A stretch of 64,000 bases of DNA from positions 496,001-560,000 of the forward strand of contig OX442317.1 of NCBI GenBank assembly GCA_949358305.1. The letters are read 5' to 3'. Source of the stretch: Strigamia acuminata (lineage: Eukaryota; Arthropoda; Chilopoda; Geophilomorpha; Linotaeniidae). How positions within the stretch are numbered: the stretch's first letter is position 1; the number at the start of each line of letters is the position of its first letter. Shown one piece after another: positions 1 to 23,194 of the stretch. The notes beneath the pieces are model-generated. The model had not been told where the DNA came from and made no database searches. It was given only the letters and a program-made list of their open reading frames with translations. Made by a program: the position numbers and the translations under genes.

Positions 1-2764
1 TCGCCGAGCGGCGAGTGTTTTTCGCCGCTCAACCGCAGCAATTTATTGTGCAAGATTACAATGTCTTTCACTAGCTGGCAGCGCTCCATGTACGCGACGG
101 GCGAACCGCCCCCGAATATTTGCACGAGAGGATTCCATCTAAGATAGCAATAATTCCACAAGTTGAGCGCGTAGATGTGCGCGTTGACGGGCAGCACTCG
201 GCGCACTTGCTTCTTGTGGTTGAGCGCGCTGTCCGACATCACGTGCGAAATGGATTTCGTTTTCGGAGCCGATTTCGGCGTTTTGTCAAATAGATCGAAC
301 TCCTCGTCCTCGTCCGACGAATGTCTGAATTCGGATTTGGGCCGATTTGTTTTGTCCTTGGCGTTTGTCTTGTTTTTCTTGGCGTTCACCACGGCGTAGA
401 GGGGGTTTTCGAACAGCGCCTTCTCCTCGTCCGCGTACAGTCGTTTCCAGTCCCAAACGCTGCGAGGCGGCAGCGGTTTCTGCGTGTCTTTGTTGGCCAG
501 CCACAAATCACGAGAGCAGTTGAAAAGAAACGTGTCGAAAACGGTGAGGTGAGCGGCGTCCCATAAAGACGTCAAATACGTCTCGGTGAATTGAAATGAC
601 GATGGAAATTGTTGCAACATTTGCCACACGCAATCCAATAACAGAAGAAATAAAGGACACTGCAAAAATAATTATTATTTTAATTTAATTTAATTTAATT
701 TAATTTAAATTAAATTAAATTAAAACCTCTTCGTTTTCCAATTTACTGGTGTGATGTAAGCGGTCGCAAAATGGATGTCCCATTGCGATCCATTCCTTCT
801 GGATGAGGCTTTGGAACCCCGATGTGGTGCGGTAATGCGAGTCGAGGATAATTTGTATCAGACTGGAGACGAGGCAACTTAAATCTCTTCCATCTTGTTC
901 TAAAATATATTTTTATTTTTTAAAATTTCATATTTTTTAAATTAATTTATTCACCTTGAAGAATAACGATTAATTGACGCTGATAGACGTAGGAAGCCAA
1001 CTGTTTCGATATGTTTAAACACGTTGCGACAGTTGACAACCATTTAGTGTTTTCCAATAAACTGAAATATCGAACATCTTGTTCCCAGAACTGAGTAGTT
1101 GTATCTAAAAATTTAAAATAAAAAAATTTCATACATTTTTCTTAAATATCAATTTTTTTTTAAAATAAAAATACCGGACACGCAGAGATCTTTTAATTTC
1201 ATATAACTCTGTTGAATATCTTTTAAGTTTGGTAGAAGCGAATCCAGATCAACAATATGCGGCGCTTTCTTTAAAGGATGAGTACTCCGTATAACGTCTA
1301 ACATTCTGCAAAAATAGTTTTTAATTTTTTTACCCTAAATTTAAAAAGAAAACTTTGTATATTTAAATTTACACGGCCATCTCGCGACTGTCGGTAATTC
1401 CCGGATGAATTCCTGCACTTCTAACAACGGCGCATCCATCGGGCAGACTCCAACTCCACACAGGAACGCGATTGTCTCGAAAATGATGCGACGCTTTATA
1501 AATTTGTTCGTCCAGCAGCTGACTAGGTACCACAAAAGTCTCGGGAAGACTAAAAAAAACACAAGTTCATTCAAAATCCCACGAAAAACAAACCAAAACG
1601 CATTCAAATCACCTTCTGCTCATCATGTAATTTTCATTTACGTGAGAAACTCTCCACCGGTTGTCGCAACCGAGTCTTTTAATTTCGTGATGCCAATCGG
1701 ACGCCACGATAAAAAGAGGCGTTCCATCCACCGTAAATGCTGAGAACGAAAATAATTTTTTTAAAAAACCAAACAAATCACAATAAAACTTCATTACCTT
1801 TTGAAACGGGACCTCTGTAGTCAAAAACAAACAATAATTGCGGTTTAGGCGGAAACGAATGATGTAATAAGGCATTGACAACCTACAAAGATCCAAATAT
1901 GCAAATTTCAATTACATTTCTTGTTTTTAATTCAATTTACTCAATTCTCACCGCTTTTTCCTGTTGTTTCGGAGTAAATTTGAAACTGAAAGTGTGAACT
2001 CGGAAATCCTAAGTAGAAAAAACATAATTACATTAATTCATTTTTTCCTTGGCAATCTCCAACGACAACGTACTTTGCAATGAATCTCGATACTTTGTAT
2101 CTTTGTGTGAATACTTCCAGCGGGAGGTAATTTTTTTTTACGATTATTCGAATCCTGAACTGCTCAGACAAAAAAAATTATAAATTTCAATTTATTCAAA
2201 TTTCAAATTTAAAAATTAATACCATGATACACAGTGTCCACATTTGCGAGGCAGATATCACATTCGTCCAGTATTTTATTCCGTACGCTTCTATCTACCT
2301 AGAAGAGCGATAAAACGTGAGAAATTACAACTTGTACGCGAACAAAACATTAAAATACCAATCTGAAGGACGATTTATCTGCAGTAACAAAACTAATTTT
2401 AAAATTAGTGACAAATAAGGCCCCAGAGAGTCCTTGACGTTCGCTCAAAGTGGCAAATTTAAGCACTTGCTCGGCAGAACTAATGATTGCTTCACCTGAA
2501 ATGTCAACAAAATAAAATTAAACATTATTTTGATTATGCCAACTTGTCATTTATTCATTTTCAGACCTGGAAGCAGACGAATTTCGGATTTTGCATTGAA
2601 TTCACCCGCGTCGACTCCATCTGGATCGTACTAAATGCAAAAAAGTACAGAAAAATTAATTATCTTAATTAAATGATTTTTTTTTTTGCTTTTCTGTGAC
2701 TCGGCCAAATACATACTTGAGTATCATAATCGCGAACATCGATGTAAGCCTTAAAACTAGACAT
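1..2764 (-). CDS. MTMR10/11/12-type inactive myotubularin (C-terminus beyond window)
   Basis: This is a multi-exon minus-strand gene that probably starts at the ATG at 2764-2762 (MSSFKAYIDVRDYDTQ) and runs off the left edge. Recognised pieces in order are a PH-GRAM-like segment (NFKISFVTADKSSF, about 2340-2500), the conserved DWHHEIKRLG and WRVSHVNENYMMS segment (about 1625-1740), LPETFVVPSQLLDEQ with PVWSWSLPDG (about 1380-1560), a WLSTVATCLNISKQLA helix (about 950-1110), GFQSLIQKEWIAMGHPF (about 720-895) and CPLFLLLLDCVWQMLQQFP (about 500-660). The position of the phosphatase loop reads EQDGRDLSC, with no Cys-X5-Arg, which is the signature of the catalytically dead MTMR10/11/12 subfamily. 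Family members are phosphoinositide-phosphatase adaptors (MTMR12 partners myotubularin). The last visible exon (1-660) has an acidic, Lys-rich insert followed by LWNYCYLRWNPLVQIFGGG. Which of MTMR10, 11 or 12 it matches best cannot be decided here. Confidence 0.85.
679..723. repeat. (TTTAA)n/(TTAAA)n palindromic repeat
   Basis: Within an intron of the myotubularin gene a TTTAA-type pentamer array switches to its reverse complement, giving a nearly perfect AT-only inverted repeat of about 45 bases that could fold as a hairpin. Confidence 0.8.
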
Positions 2765-3945
2765 TGTAGCACTTGAATACTAAAAAATATCTTTAACAAT
2801 CTTTGCAGGTGGTCAGTAGTTGCCTTTTGGTTTCATTATGGTACACGCCTTCTCAAAGAGCGATTAAAAGTCGGACATGTTTGTAACATTCGAGCGCTGC
2901 ACCTCCCAGCGCCGTAAGTAAAGAGACGTACGATTTGAGGAATAAGAAAAATAATTAAATGATTAAAAATGTAATAATAATAAAAAAAATTAATTAGTGT
3001 TGCAAAATTTCGGAAAGGATATCGAATATTTTAATAAATTTAATAATTTTTAAAGTGTAATGTAAAGGTGGTCGACTAGAGGCAGATATATGCTCCGTAG
3101 TAATAAAATAAACAAATAAATAAAACTTTTGAATATATATATATAATTCGTAGTTTTAGTTGATTTAAAGAAGATTTAAATGCTTTAATAAAATTCCGAA
3201 ATAAAAAACGAAAACAATTTGACGGAAGTGCCATCCTGTGAGTAGTTAACTCGTCAGTTTCCTACATGTGCTGCGTTTGTTTTCCTCATTTTCTCTTGAT
3301 TTTAATGTTCAGCATTCCCGTTAATATTTACTATCCGTTAAAACGAAGACCGAGAATTCACAGGTACTAAATTAATCCAAAATAACCACATTCCTTAGCG
3401 TTAAAATGTAAAAAAAAAAAAATTAAAAAAAAAGCACTCGTCTCATTTACAGAATCCAAAACCGCACTTCGTAAGCATATTCCAACAACTCAACCGAAGA
3501 CCGAAAATGAATTCAAATTTATTTCCAACTCCGCGCGAGAAAACAAACCAAAATTGATAAGCAAAATAGATTTGGCCCGAGAGAAATTCGAGGCCGAGCG
3601 AAACCGAGTGCCATTTAAACCAATGACATCATCGAACACGCCCATTTTTTAAAAGTAGGTGGGTGACGTCATAAATCGTCTGCTTGAATCGGTTGTGATG
3701 AAGACCAGCGAGGAAACTGGCTTCGTTCCGACTCCTAATCAACTCGCCGTCGGAAGCCCATCGCGCTGAATTGATCCACTTTAACAAGAACAATCCATTT
3801 TTGCTCGCAAAAGAAGGTAAATAAGAAAGAAAGAAAAAAGTTTGAAAAGCAAAAAGCAAAAGCGTTAAACGAAATGTTTGCAGCGGGCGCTTGCTAGGGC
3901 GCCAGGCACAGGCACAGGCAGGGAGCCAGGCACTCCGCAGCCGCT
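2765..3945. other. Divergent intergenic region (MTMR-like / PDE8)
   Basis: About 1.2 kb of AT-rich sequence separates the oppositely oriented starts of the myotubularin-like gene and PDE8. It should hold both promoters and the PDE8 5' UTR (a CAGGCACAGGCACAGG-type repeat lies at about 3901-3920). I see no conserved coding sequence in it. Confidence 0.6.
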
Positions 3946-6900
3946 ATGGGCTGCACGCCGAGCATGCACACATCCAAGACGGGAGTGATTTATTGCCAGG
4001 ATTCCGAAGAATCTCCTTCCTCCTACACCGTCAAGGACTCGAACCATCAATTCGCTGGCTTGGCCGGACATTACCGAGCCGACGTCAGTTCGGAAACGGC
4101 GCCGTATGTTGAAACTCCGAGCCGCAGCGAGAGCGCAATTGGGCCCAAGTGCGAGTTCAAACTCGATTCAAAATGGTCCCCACCGCAGGTAAGGAATTTC
4201 ATTAAAATTCGACAAATATTTCAATTATTTCCATTTCCAGCAACATACACATTTAATGAACATTTTTTATTTTTAATGTAAAACGGGTCAAGGTGATCGA
4301 TTGAGGTGCAATTGTGTAATTAATTAATCGATCACGAGAAAAAATATATATATATATATATATATTTTTTTTTTGAGAGTAAATTTTAATCGAATGTTAT
4401 CATTACGAAAGAAAAAATAGATTTGATATCGTCGCGCTATCTTTTGTGTTTTTTGTCGGATAAAAAGCGAAATTTGTCGTGCGAAACGCAACAAGTGTTT
4501 TGTAGCTGGTGGTGACTTTTTGCCCAATCTGTTTATCGGTTTATTAAGACGCTTGTGTTGGCTGTTCGTCATCGATCAGTCGGGTCTTTTCAATGTTCAC
4601 AGCGAGGCTTGTTGAGGTCGTTGCCGTGGCAACCAAATTAAATTGGATGCTGAAAAATGCTGCTTTTGTCGCCGCTGCTCCGAAAGCACTTTCTTTCAAT
4701 TTTCAATCGCAGCATCTTGAGAGAATGAGACTCGTCATTAATGCCTCCATTATTATCGAAGACACGTGCACATAAAAACACATTCTGACAATTTTATTGC
4801 ACGTTTTTCGTATTTTTCTATTTACAATGCAAACCATTTCCTGTGTTTCGATGCTCAAATGTCATCGTAAAAATAGATTCTTTTCACGATTGTTGGAAAA
4901 ATTAAATTTAAATTCAAAATAAAGGCTAATTTTAAATTGTTTTTTCTTTCGCCCGACCGAATTCGGCTGCCAAAAGGTCGAAGAATGTGGCAAATGACAC
5001 ACAATATTTACTAATTAACTAATTTAATTAAATTTCATTTAGTGCATTCGGTGGTAAGACAATATTTGTATACGTGTTTGGACAGATGTTTACAGTTGCT
5101 AATGCGGGGAGTTACGTACGAGGGTCGTTGAGGGTGTGAGCTGTTGCTGTGGGATTTTTGAAGTCACGTAGTGCGTGCTGGTCGTGGTGATGTAGCACCG
5201 GAAGTTGAGTTGACGCAGGAAGGCGACGAAGAGGAGAGGTCCGATTTTGGATCCTTCGTGTTCTCTACTATTTCAGGCCCGAGATGCTTTTGCTATTTAT
5301 TTTTAAATGGAGGGCTAAGATTAGGAAATTTAAGGTTGAATATCTTTTAAATTTTATTTGGAAACAAAATGGTTGGCTGTCTGCATTTAGTTGCGGGGTT
5401 TTAACGCGAGAGGGAGGTTGGGTGAAAATGAGGAGCAAATTTGAATGAGAAACGAGAAAAATTAATGGAAAATTAATGAAAAATTGGATTTTTTTAATAA
5501 AAAAAAAATTTCAATAGTTCTTGATGAGCGAATTTGATCGGTTGAAAAATTTCCGGAGCTGTTTTTTGACGGAATTAAGAAGGATAAAAATGAAAATGAG
5601 TTGGCACGAACGGAACGGAGGAAGCGGCTGGACTCGAGCCAGGGTCACTAACTAAGTCTTGTTTAGAGGCCTAAGGATGTATAAGAAATGTAGTAAAAAA
5701 TGATCATGCAAAATCTAAAAATAATGTATGTTAAATATTGATTTTTCCCGTGTTTAGTTAATAATTTTATTTGTTTGTCTAGTATTTAATTTTAGCTGAA
5801 CGTTTACTTGTTTATCCCAGATTAAATTTATTTGATGGCGTAGCAATAGCGCGCCTACTATTCGCTTTTCCTTCATTTCTTTCTGCTTTTAGATTTTTAT
5901 TCTGCACGATTTAGTCAGAATTATCATTCCATATATCACTCAAACTTATTTCCTACAAGGAAAAAAGGAAATGACAAGAACGTCATAAATTTTAATCAGC
6001 GCAGGCGTTGAAGGAAATGGCGGAAAATGGCGGATGTTTTCAAATTGTTGTTTAAAAAAATTCGTTTTTTGGTTGCAGATTGAAAACAATAACGTGAAAA
6101 TAGGATGTTTTTCTATGACATACGAGCCTTTGAAGGTAATTTTATAGTGGCGAAGGTGATTCGGTAACTCGAGGTGTATTTTTCTATTTTTTTTAGGTTT
6201 TGTTTGTTTTCCCCAAAGAAGATGCTCAAAGCGAGGTATTTTGGTGGGCGGCGGAGAAGATGCAATACAAGACCGACATGGTGTCCAATCACGAGAGTGC
6301 ACTCGCTTGTTACCAGGAAAGATACCATGACATCGTCATCGTCGACGGACGTAATTCCAAACCGATCGAAGCCGAGGTTTTTTGTAGGCAAGATTTTTAC
6401 TCACATTTGCCACCATTTTCTACGAGTTTTATTTAATTTAATATTTTTGTAGGTCACTGCGGGCAGTGAACGGAAGCAGCAACACTGTTGCGTCCATAAT
6501 TGTAAAAAGGAGGTAATTTACATTAATCGAATTGAATTTAAATTGAATTTTAATCCGTTTTCGCCTTGTTTTTGTTTTCAGCGCTTGTCTCGACGAGGAT
6601 TTGACTGTTACACCTTTTCTGAATGCTGGTTTTAATAGGGTGAGAAAGAATGGTCTTGCAGTTTGAATATTTCTTGTCAGTACAAGTAGGTCATTTATCT
6701 ACAGGGAGTGAAAATGGAGCGTTTTATTTGACAGATCTAGAAAACTTGGCCCGAATTTCTCGTTTCAGTGGTTCGTCGAGTGTCCCAGTCGCGGCGTTTG
6801 TCTGAGTGAACTCGTTCAACTCGAAACGTGCGACTTTAGGAACGGGCTGCGGCTTCAAGCGGCTCAAACGATGCTCGCCGCATTGGCCAACTGCCGAGAT

Positions 6901-9834
6901 GTGATCGAAGTGACGAGCGCAAAGGGTGAAATGCAGGTGTGGGTTGCGCAACCGACGCATTTTGTTCCGCCATTTCAAATATTTGTCATTTTGTTGCGCA
7001 GTATATAAATAGAACCGGGGAGCAATTGTTCGGCTATAACTGCGGCGAGATTTCTGGCAAAAATATTCACGATATTCACAAAATTGACAACGTGAGGACG
7101 CAGTTTAACGAGGCCATCGATGCTCAACTGAAAAATGGAAAAGTAATTATTTTACACTACTTATTACTTTTTAAAATAAATTTTGGAAAAGTTTGGAAAA
7201 TTTGAGTTGAGCAATTATTTGTTTAAAGGAATGGGAGGGGCTCTACATGAGCAGAAGAAAGTCAGGCGACGCGATATCGACACAAGCCAAAATACTGCCA
7301 GTATCCACACGTTCGGAGTAAGTTTTTAAAGACGAAAAAGATAAAAAAAATAATAATAATAATTATGTAATTATTATTATTTTTAATAGTAAAATCACGA
7401 ATCACGTGTACATTAAAGACTGCAGCTCACGGACGGCCTTCGGAGATTTATCAAACGGAAAAGAAAATATAAATATTGGTAATTTGCATTTGACACAACC
7501 TTGAAATCGGGTTGCAAAGCGTCCCGAATTTCAATGTCTTGTCCCATTGTTTAGGGAAAAATGTGTCAATAAGAAGAAAAAAAATTATTTACAGCAAAAA
7601 AAAAAAAAAAAAAAATATTTCTACGCAATAAATCAATTTTGTTTGAGCTATATTTATTCTTTTAATTTTAGATGTGCTAAAAGGCGTCGCCAAAGCAGCT
7701 CGTAAAACTTCGTACGATATTAAATCATTAACCGAAGGTATCGACAAAACAATAAACAAGTTTGAAAATGGATGTATTAATCGAAATTGGTTGCAGTGAC
7801 GGCGTTAATGAACCGACGGCAATCGATGGCTCGCATTTCGTCAATGAGCATCGAAGCACCCATTACTAAAGTCATCAATTTCATCGCAGCCGCTCAAGAA
7901 AACTGTCCAGTGTACGTGGCTCAAACCTTAGACAAAGCACTGGACATTTTGAGGTCCACCGAACTTTATTCTCCCCAATGGCTCAGTCAACAGACCAAGT
8001 CTGACGATCCCATCACCATCGATCTGTTGGGGGGACTTCTTTCGGTAAACAACCTTCTCGAGTTTTACAATTGTTTTCCTCCATAAAACACTTTTCTTTT
8101 TGTTTGTTAAAGCAAGGACCCAAGATTCCTTTGAACGCTCGTCGACAGTCAGAAATTTCATTTTCCAAAAGTACGATCAGGTTTTTGGCGCATGAATTGA
8201 ATTATTGATTATTGAAATAAGTAAATAAACGCTCGAAATAGGTCAAGGTCTTCAGCCTAGTTTGTCGTTGCCATCACTTTCTATCATTCCGTCGAACATT
8301 AAAAGTCTTCTCGAGAACGAATCCAAATGGAGCTTTAACGTGTTACAACTAGAAGCCATCACAAATAAAAGGTATTTTTTAATTTTAATTTTTAAATTTT
8401 AATTTTTATTTTTTAATTTTTAATTTTTATTTTTTAATTTTTAATTTTTATTTTTTAATTTTTAATTTTTATTTTTTAATTTTTAATTTTTATTTTTTAA
8501 TTTTTAATTTTTAATTTTTATTTTTTATTTTTTAATTTTTAATTTTTAATTTTTATTTTTTAATTTTAATTTTTGTGTTTTAGGCCTCTGGTGTGGTTAG
8601 GTATGGCAATATTTGGACGATTTAGGGTGGCATCCGTTTTGAATACTGACGAAACTACAATTCAGAATTGGCTGACGCTCATTGAAGCCAATTACCACGC
8701 TCAAAACCCTTATCATAACTCCACTCACGCTGCCGACGTTCTGCAAGCGGCCGCGTGCTTTCTCGATAGGGATCACATAAAAGTATGATTTTTTTTTAAT
8801 TCTAAAACGTTTCAATTTAACTTGTTAAAACGTGCACTTTTGCAGCAAATTTTTGATCCATTGGACGAAGCCGCTTGTCTGGTAGCGGCCGCCATTCACG
8901 ACACTGATCACCCCGGAAAAAACAGCGCTTTTCTCTGCAATTCCAACAACGAGTTGGCAATTTTATACAACGATTTGTAGGCGATAATTTTTTAATCTTT
9001 TAATTAGTTAATTTTTTAATGGTGAATTGGTTTTAAAGATCCGTTTTAGAGAGTCATCATTCAGCTTTAGCGTTTAAGCTGACGCACACCGACAAAAGAG
9101 TGAATATTTTTGCAAATATGGACAAGGACGACTACCGCACGATACGGCACAGCATAATCGACATGGTCCTCGCCACCGAAATGACCAAACATTTTGAACA
9201 TTTGGCCAAGTTTGTTAACTCCTTTACAAAACCAATTAACGAAGAGAGCGAATTCAATTTTGAGGTGATTTAATTGGAATGAGTAAGTTTGAATCTAATT
9301 GGTTCAATTTGATTTGGTTAAAGGTCGGTCAAGAAACGGCCGACAACATCACTTTGGTCAAAAGAGTTTTGATTAAGTGCGCCGATGTTTCGAATCCCGC
9401 GCGTGGACTCGAATTGTGCGTAGAGTGGGCGCACCGAATAGCCACCGAGTATTTCCAACAGGTGAATAAATAAGTAAATATCTTATCTTATCTCATCTTA
9501 TTTTTATATTTCGTACAGACCGAAGAGGAAAAAGCAAAAGGTCTTCCCATAGTGATGCCAATGTTCGACAGAACAACTTGTAGTATTCCCAAGTCACAAA
9601 TTGGTTTTATGGATTATTTCGTCAACGACATGTTCGAATCGTGGGATGGTAAATTAAAAATTTATATTAAAAAATTAAAAAATTGAAAAATTGAAATTTG
9701 CTTCGCTTCAAGTTTTTGCAGATCTACCCGAATTGATGGAAAATCTGCACAAGAATTACCAGTACTGGAAGGAGCAAGAGACGAAGCAGAGTTTAAAAGA
9801 GGAGGAACCAGCCTTAGAACCTACTTCCATTTAA
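3946..9834 (+). CDS. PDE8: High-affinity cAMP-specific phosphodiesterase PDE8
   Basis: The enzyme hydrolyses cAMP to AMP. Nineteen exons: 3946-4188, 6079-6135, 6197-6387, 6453-6512, 6582-6639, 6769-6936, 7002-7142, 7229-7317, 7390-7478, 7672-7737, 7797-8044, 8113-8170, 8242-8371, 8584-8782, 8846-8976, 9039-9264, 9324-9461, 9519-9648, 9722-9834. All junctions keep frame and give 844 residues, a normal PDE8 length. The start [10 protein letters not shown] matches the family and carries Gly2 and Cys3, which suit myristoylation and palmitoylation. A REC-like domain follows (about 85-200), then a PAS domain (about 225-340, [12 protein letters not shown]), the PDE8 linker [16 protein letters not shown], and the HD catalytic domain (about 500-830). 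Metal-binding motifs YHNSTH (576-581) and HDTDHPG (617-623) are intact. PAS plus REC-like domains exclude other PDE families. The third intron uses a GC donor. Confidence 0.96.
4189..6078 (+). other. PDE8 intron 1
   Basis: This 1.9 kb intron is by far the longest in PDE8, where the other introns are mostly 60-200 bases. It holds a (TA)n run at about 4344-4365. No coding exon was found, but its size makes it the natural place for PDE8 regulatory sequence or an alternative first exon. Confidence 0.6.
8378..8577. repeat. AT-only minisatellite in a PDE8 intron
   Basis: About 200 bases made of tandem T-rich units (AATTTTT, ATTTTTT and combinations, with a period near 21) fill the intron between the exons ending at 8371 and starting at 8584. 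Confidence 0.85.
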
Positions 9835-10490
9835 TACCGAACCTACTTAAGTCAAATACACAAACAATTTTGCGTGTGATTATTTAGCAATATTTGTTTC
9901 CCAAATTGTCTGTACGGTACCGTAGTGTTTGTTATCAAAGTTGAGAGAAAGAGATATATATATATACTTACTGTTATTTTATAGATAAGATAATTTTAAA
10001 ACGTACAAACTTTTTACACGTTGTAAGTTAGTGTTATATCGTAAATATAAATGACGTGAAATATAAATTTATTTCGGATGCAGTTTTCGTGGCCTGATTT
10101 TTGTATGACTATCTACCATCCCGAGTACTTCCGTTAAAAAATAAAAAGATGAAATATTATTTGTAGAAATTGTTTCTGCAGAAGGGAAATCGTAAAAGAA
10201 AAAAATGTCGGATGATTTTTTTTGAGCAATAATTGTAGTAGGAGTTTTCCCCAAAGTTTTGTTGAGTTAATGTTTTTATTCGTATATAAATTATATTCCG
10301 GTATATTGAAATAAAGGAATGTTAATCGAATGAAAATGGTTTGATTTGAAAACTGAAACGAAATTTCCTCCAAACAATCCAAATCCTGGATTTGTTGATC
10401 GTTCAAACAGTATAAAAATCGAGTTTGGCGCCATCTGGTGCCCAAGATAAATGGAGCGACGTGATTGGCCACCTGTGAAAAGATCCGTGA
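9835..10490. other. PDE8 3' flank and AIMP1 upstream region
   Basis: AT-rich sequence holding the PDE8 3' UTR; a possible polyadenylation motif lies at about 10310 (AAATAAAGG). The right end is the AIMP1 promoter side. Nothing coding was recognised. Confidence 0.5.
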
Positions 10491-10581
10491 TTGGATGTGC
10501 CTATGTCATCCCTGTGCAGAACTGCCGATACACGTTTTCTCTATTTATACTTTGGACGAATTTTTAGAGCATTTTCGAAAG
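10491..10581 (+). CDS. Possible upstream coding exon of AIMP1
   Basis: An ATG at 10491 opens a frame that ends at a plausible donor (AAAG|GTAAAA, 10582). Joined to the acceptor at 10648 (TTGTTGTAG) it enters the AIMP1 frame exactly, adding 31 residues that begin MDVPMSSLCRTADTRF and are Arg-rich. It could equally be a 5' UTR exon, with translation starting at 10651 two bases after the acceptor. The join is inferred from sequence only. Confidence 0.4.
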
Positions 10582-10650
10582 GTAAAATAAGAATCCGCGA
10601 TGAAATCGATCATTTATTGAAAATATTTATTCAATTTTGTTGTTGTAGAA

Positions 10651-11544
10651 ATGGAAGTGACGGATGTTATGCATCGATTGCAAAGCAGAGCGTCAAAAGC
10701 GACCGAAATCATCGAACTTTTGGACCAGCAAATTCGGGATGCGAAGAATGCCGCCATCGCTCAGAGTGCGCTGAGCGAGGAAACCCGACTGAGAGAGGAG
10801 AACGCCTTACTCAGAGCCGAAATAGAAATGTGGAAACAACGCTTGATTAATGCGGAGTGCAAGAACGGCGTCAAACAATTCCACAATTTCTGCTCGTCGA
10901 GTGATTCGCATTCGCCGAAACTCGTGAAAGCTTCGCGCAAATCGGAGCAAATCTTTCATAGCAAAGAAAAAACGAAGGAAGCGAAGAAAGCCGACGAGAA
11001 GAAAGACGCCGACAGCAAATCGACGAAATCTGGACCGAGCGACGAACGACAGGCCGACGTGAGCCGTTTGGATCTTCGCGTGGGCAAAATCGTATCGGCG
11101 AAAAAGCACCCGGATGCCGACAGTTTGTACGTGGAAGAAATCGATCTGGGCGAAGGGAAAACCCGAACGGTCGTGAGCGGACTCGTCAAATTCGTTCCTC
11201 TGGAAGAGATGCAAAATCGCATCGTTGTTTTGCTGTGTAACCTCAAACCTGCCAAGATGCGCGGCGTTTTGTCGCAGGCGATGGTCATGTGCGCGAGCAC
11301 GCCGGAGAAGGTCGAGGTTTTGAGTCCTCCGTCGGGCGCTGTGCCTGGCGATAGGATTGTTTGCGACGAGTTCCCGGGCGATCCGGATAAAGAGCTCAAT
11401 CCGAAAAAGAAGATTTTTGAGCAAGTCGCGCCCGATTTGAAAACTGATGACGAAAAAAGAGCAACTTATAAAGGCAAATTGTTGATTATTCCTGGGAAAG
11501 GACACGTTGTTGCCCAGTCGTTGAGAAATGTACAAATTAAATGA
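10651..11544 (+). CDS. AIMP1: AIMP1 (p43/EMAP II precursor), multisynthetase complex scaffold
   Basis: The protein is an accessory factor of the cytoplasmic multi-aminoacyl-tRNA synthetase complex; it binds tRNA and links synthetases. The 297-residue frame has an N-terminal coiled coil (about 1-70, with [17 protein letters not shown] and the family-typical NGVKQ), a Lys/Glu-rich linker (about 90-125), and the EMAP II OB-fold tRNA-binding domain (about 130-297). The signatures [34 protein letters not shown] and [11 protein letters not shown] are present. Length and order match metazoan AIMP1. The coding part from 10651 is a single exon. An upstream exon ending at 10581 can be spliced in frame onto 10649 (see the separate entry), so the real start may be at 10491. 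A polyadenylation signal AATAAA lies at 11572-11577. Confidence 0.96.
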   Translation: MEVTDVMHRLQSRASKATEIIELLDQQIRDAKNAAIAQSALSEETRLREENALLRAEIEMWKQRLINAECKNGVKQFHNFCSSSDSHSPKLVKASRKSEQIFHSKEKTKEAKKADEKKDADSKSTKSGPSDERQADVSRLDLRVGKIVSAKKHPDADSLYVEEIDLGEGKTRTVVSGLVKFVPLEEMQNRIVVLLCNLKPAKMRGVLSQAMVMCASTPEKVEVLSPPSGAVPGDRIVCDEFPGDPDKELNPKKKIFEQVAPDLKTDDEKRATYKGKLLIIPGKGHVVAQSLRNVQIK

Positions 11545-11972
11545 TTTGTAATTTTTTATTGAATAAAAATTAAATATTCAAAGTTTATTTCATTTGATGC
11601 ATTTTAATGCGATTTATCAACACTAGACGGCCTTAATGTCATCGGTTGTGTTTTGATTTAAAAACGTATTATAATTGATTCACGGTCGAATTATTAGAAT
11701 ATTCAGTTATCGTACGATTTTTTAATTTCTATAAATGAATTTTAATTCGTTGTTTCGTGTATGATTTTACGTGTACGATTTTACGTTTAGGATTTTACAA
11801 ACCGGATGAAGCGTCATTGGCGTGTGACGTGTGGCGGGAATACGAACCAGCGGGCACCTTATGCATTACCGTAGTTAGAATTAAAAGTAGTTGGAGCTTA
11901 TTAGCGAAGCTTAGTTGATACCCAAATTCTAGTTACCTTGACCCAAACTTGTTCCGGCGTGGTCCAGAAAGA
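11545..11972. other. AIMP1-ATR intergenic region
   Basis: Contains the AIMP1 polyadenylation signal (11572-11577) and the short ATR upstream region. No gene was seen. Confidence 0.6.
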
Positions 11973-22997
<11,025 letters not shown>

Positions 22998-23194
22998 TTC
23001 TATTAATTTATTAATTTCTGTTTTTTATAATCCTTTATTTGAATTTTACAAAGTTTAACTTTAATCAATACAAAAATCCTTCCGTCTGAAGCGCCAAAAA
23101 CCGTAAAAAAAAATTTATAAATAATTTGTTTCTTTTCTTTTCTAATCACCCGTTTCAAGTCACTTAATTAAGATAAAAATAAAAGAATTTGTCT
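22998..23194. other. Convergent gap between ATR and the PDZ scaffold gene
   Basis: Only 197 bases separate the two stop codons of oppositely oriented genes, so the 3' UTRs probably overlap or are very short. T-rich and A-rich runs (about 23020-23110) could serve polyadenylation on either strand. Confidence 0.6.

Noticed and set aside
5615-5690. tRNA-like TGGCTCGAGTCCAGCC segment on the minus strand
   Set aside because: Only a T-arm-like stem is present; no matching acceptor stem, D arm or anticodon arm could be drawn.
10807-11535. 242-codon minus-strand frame opposite AIMP1
   Set aside because: Shadow of the AIMP1 coding exon; the sense protein is clearly conserved and the antisense one is not recognisable.
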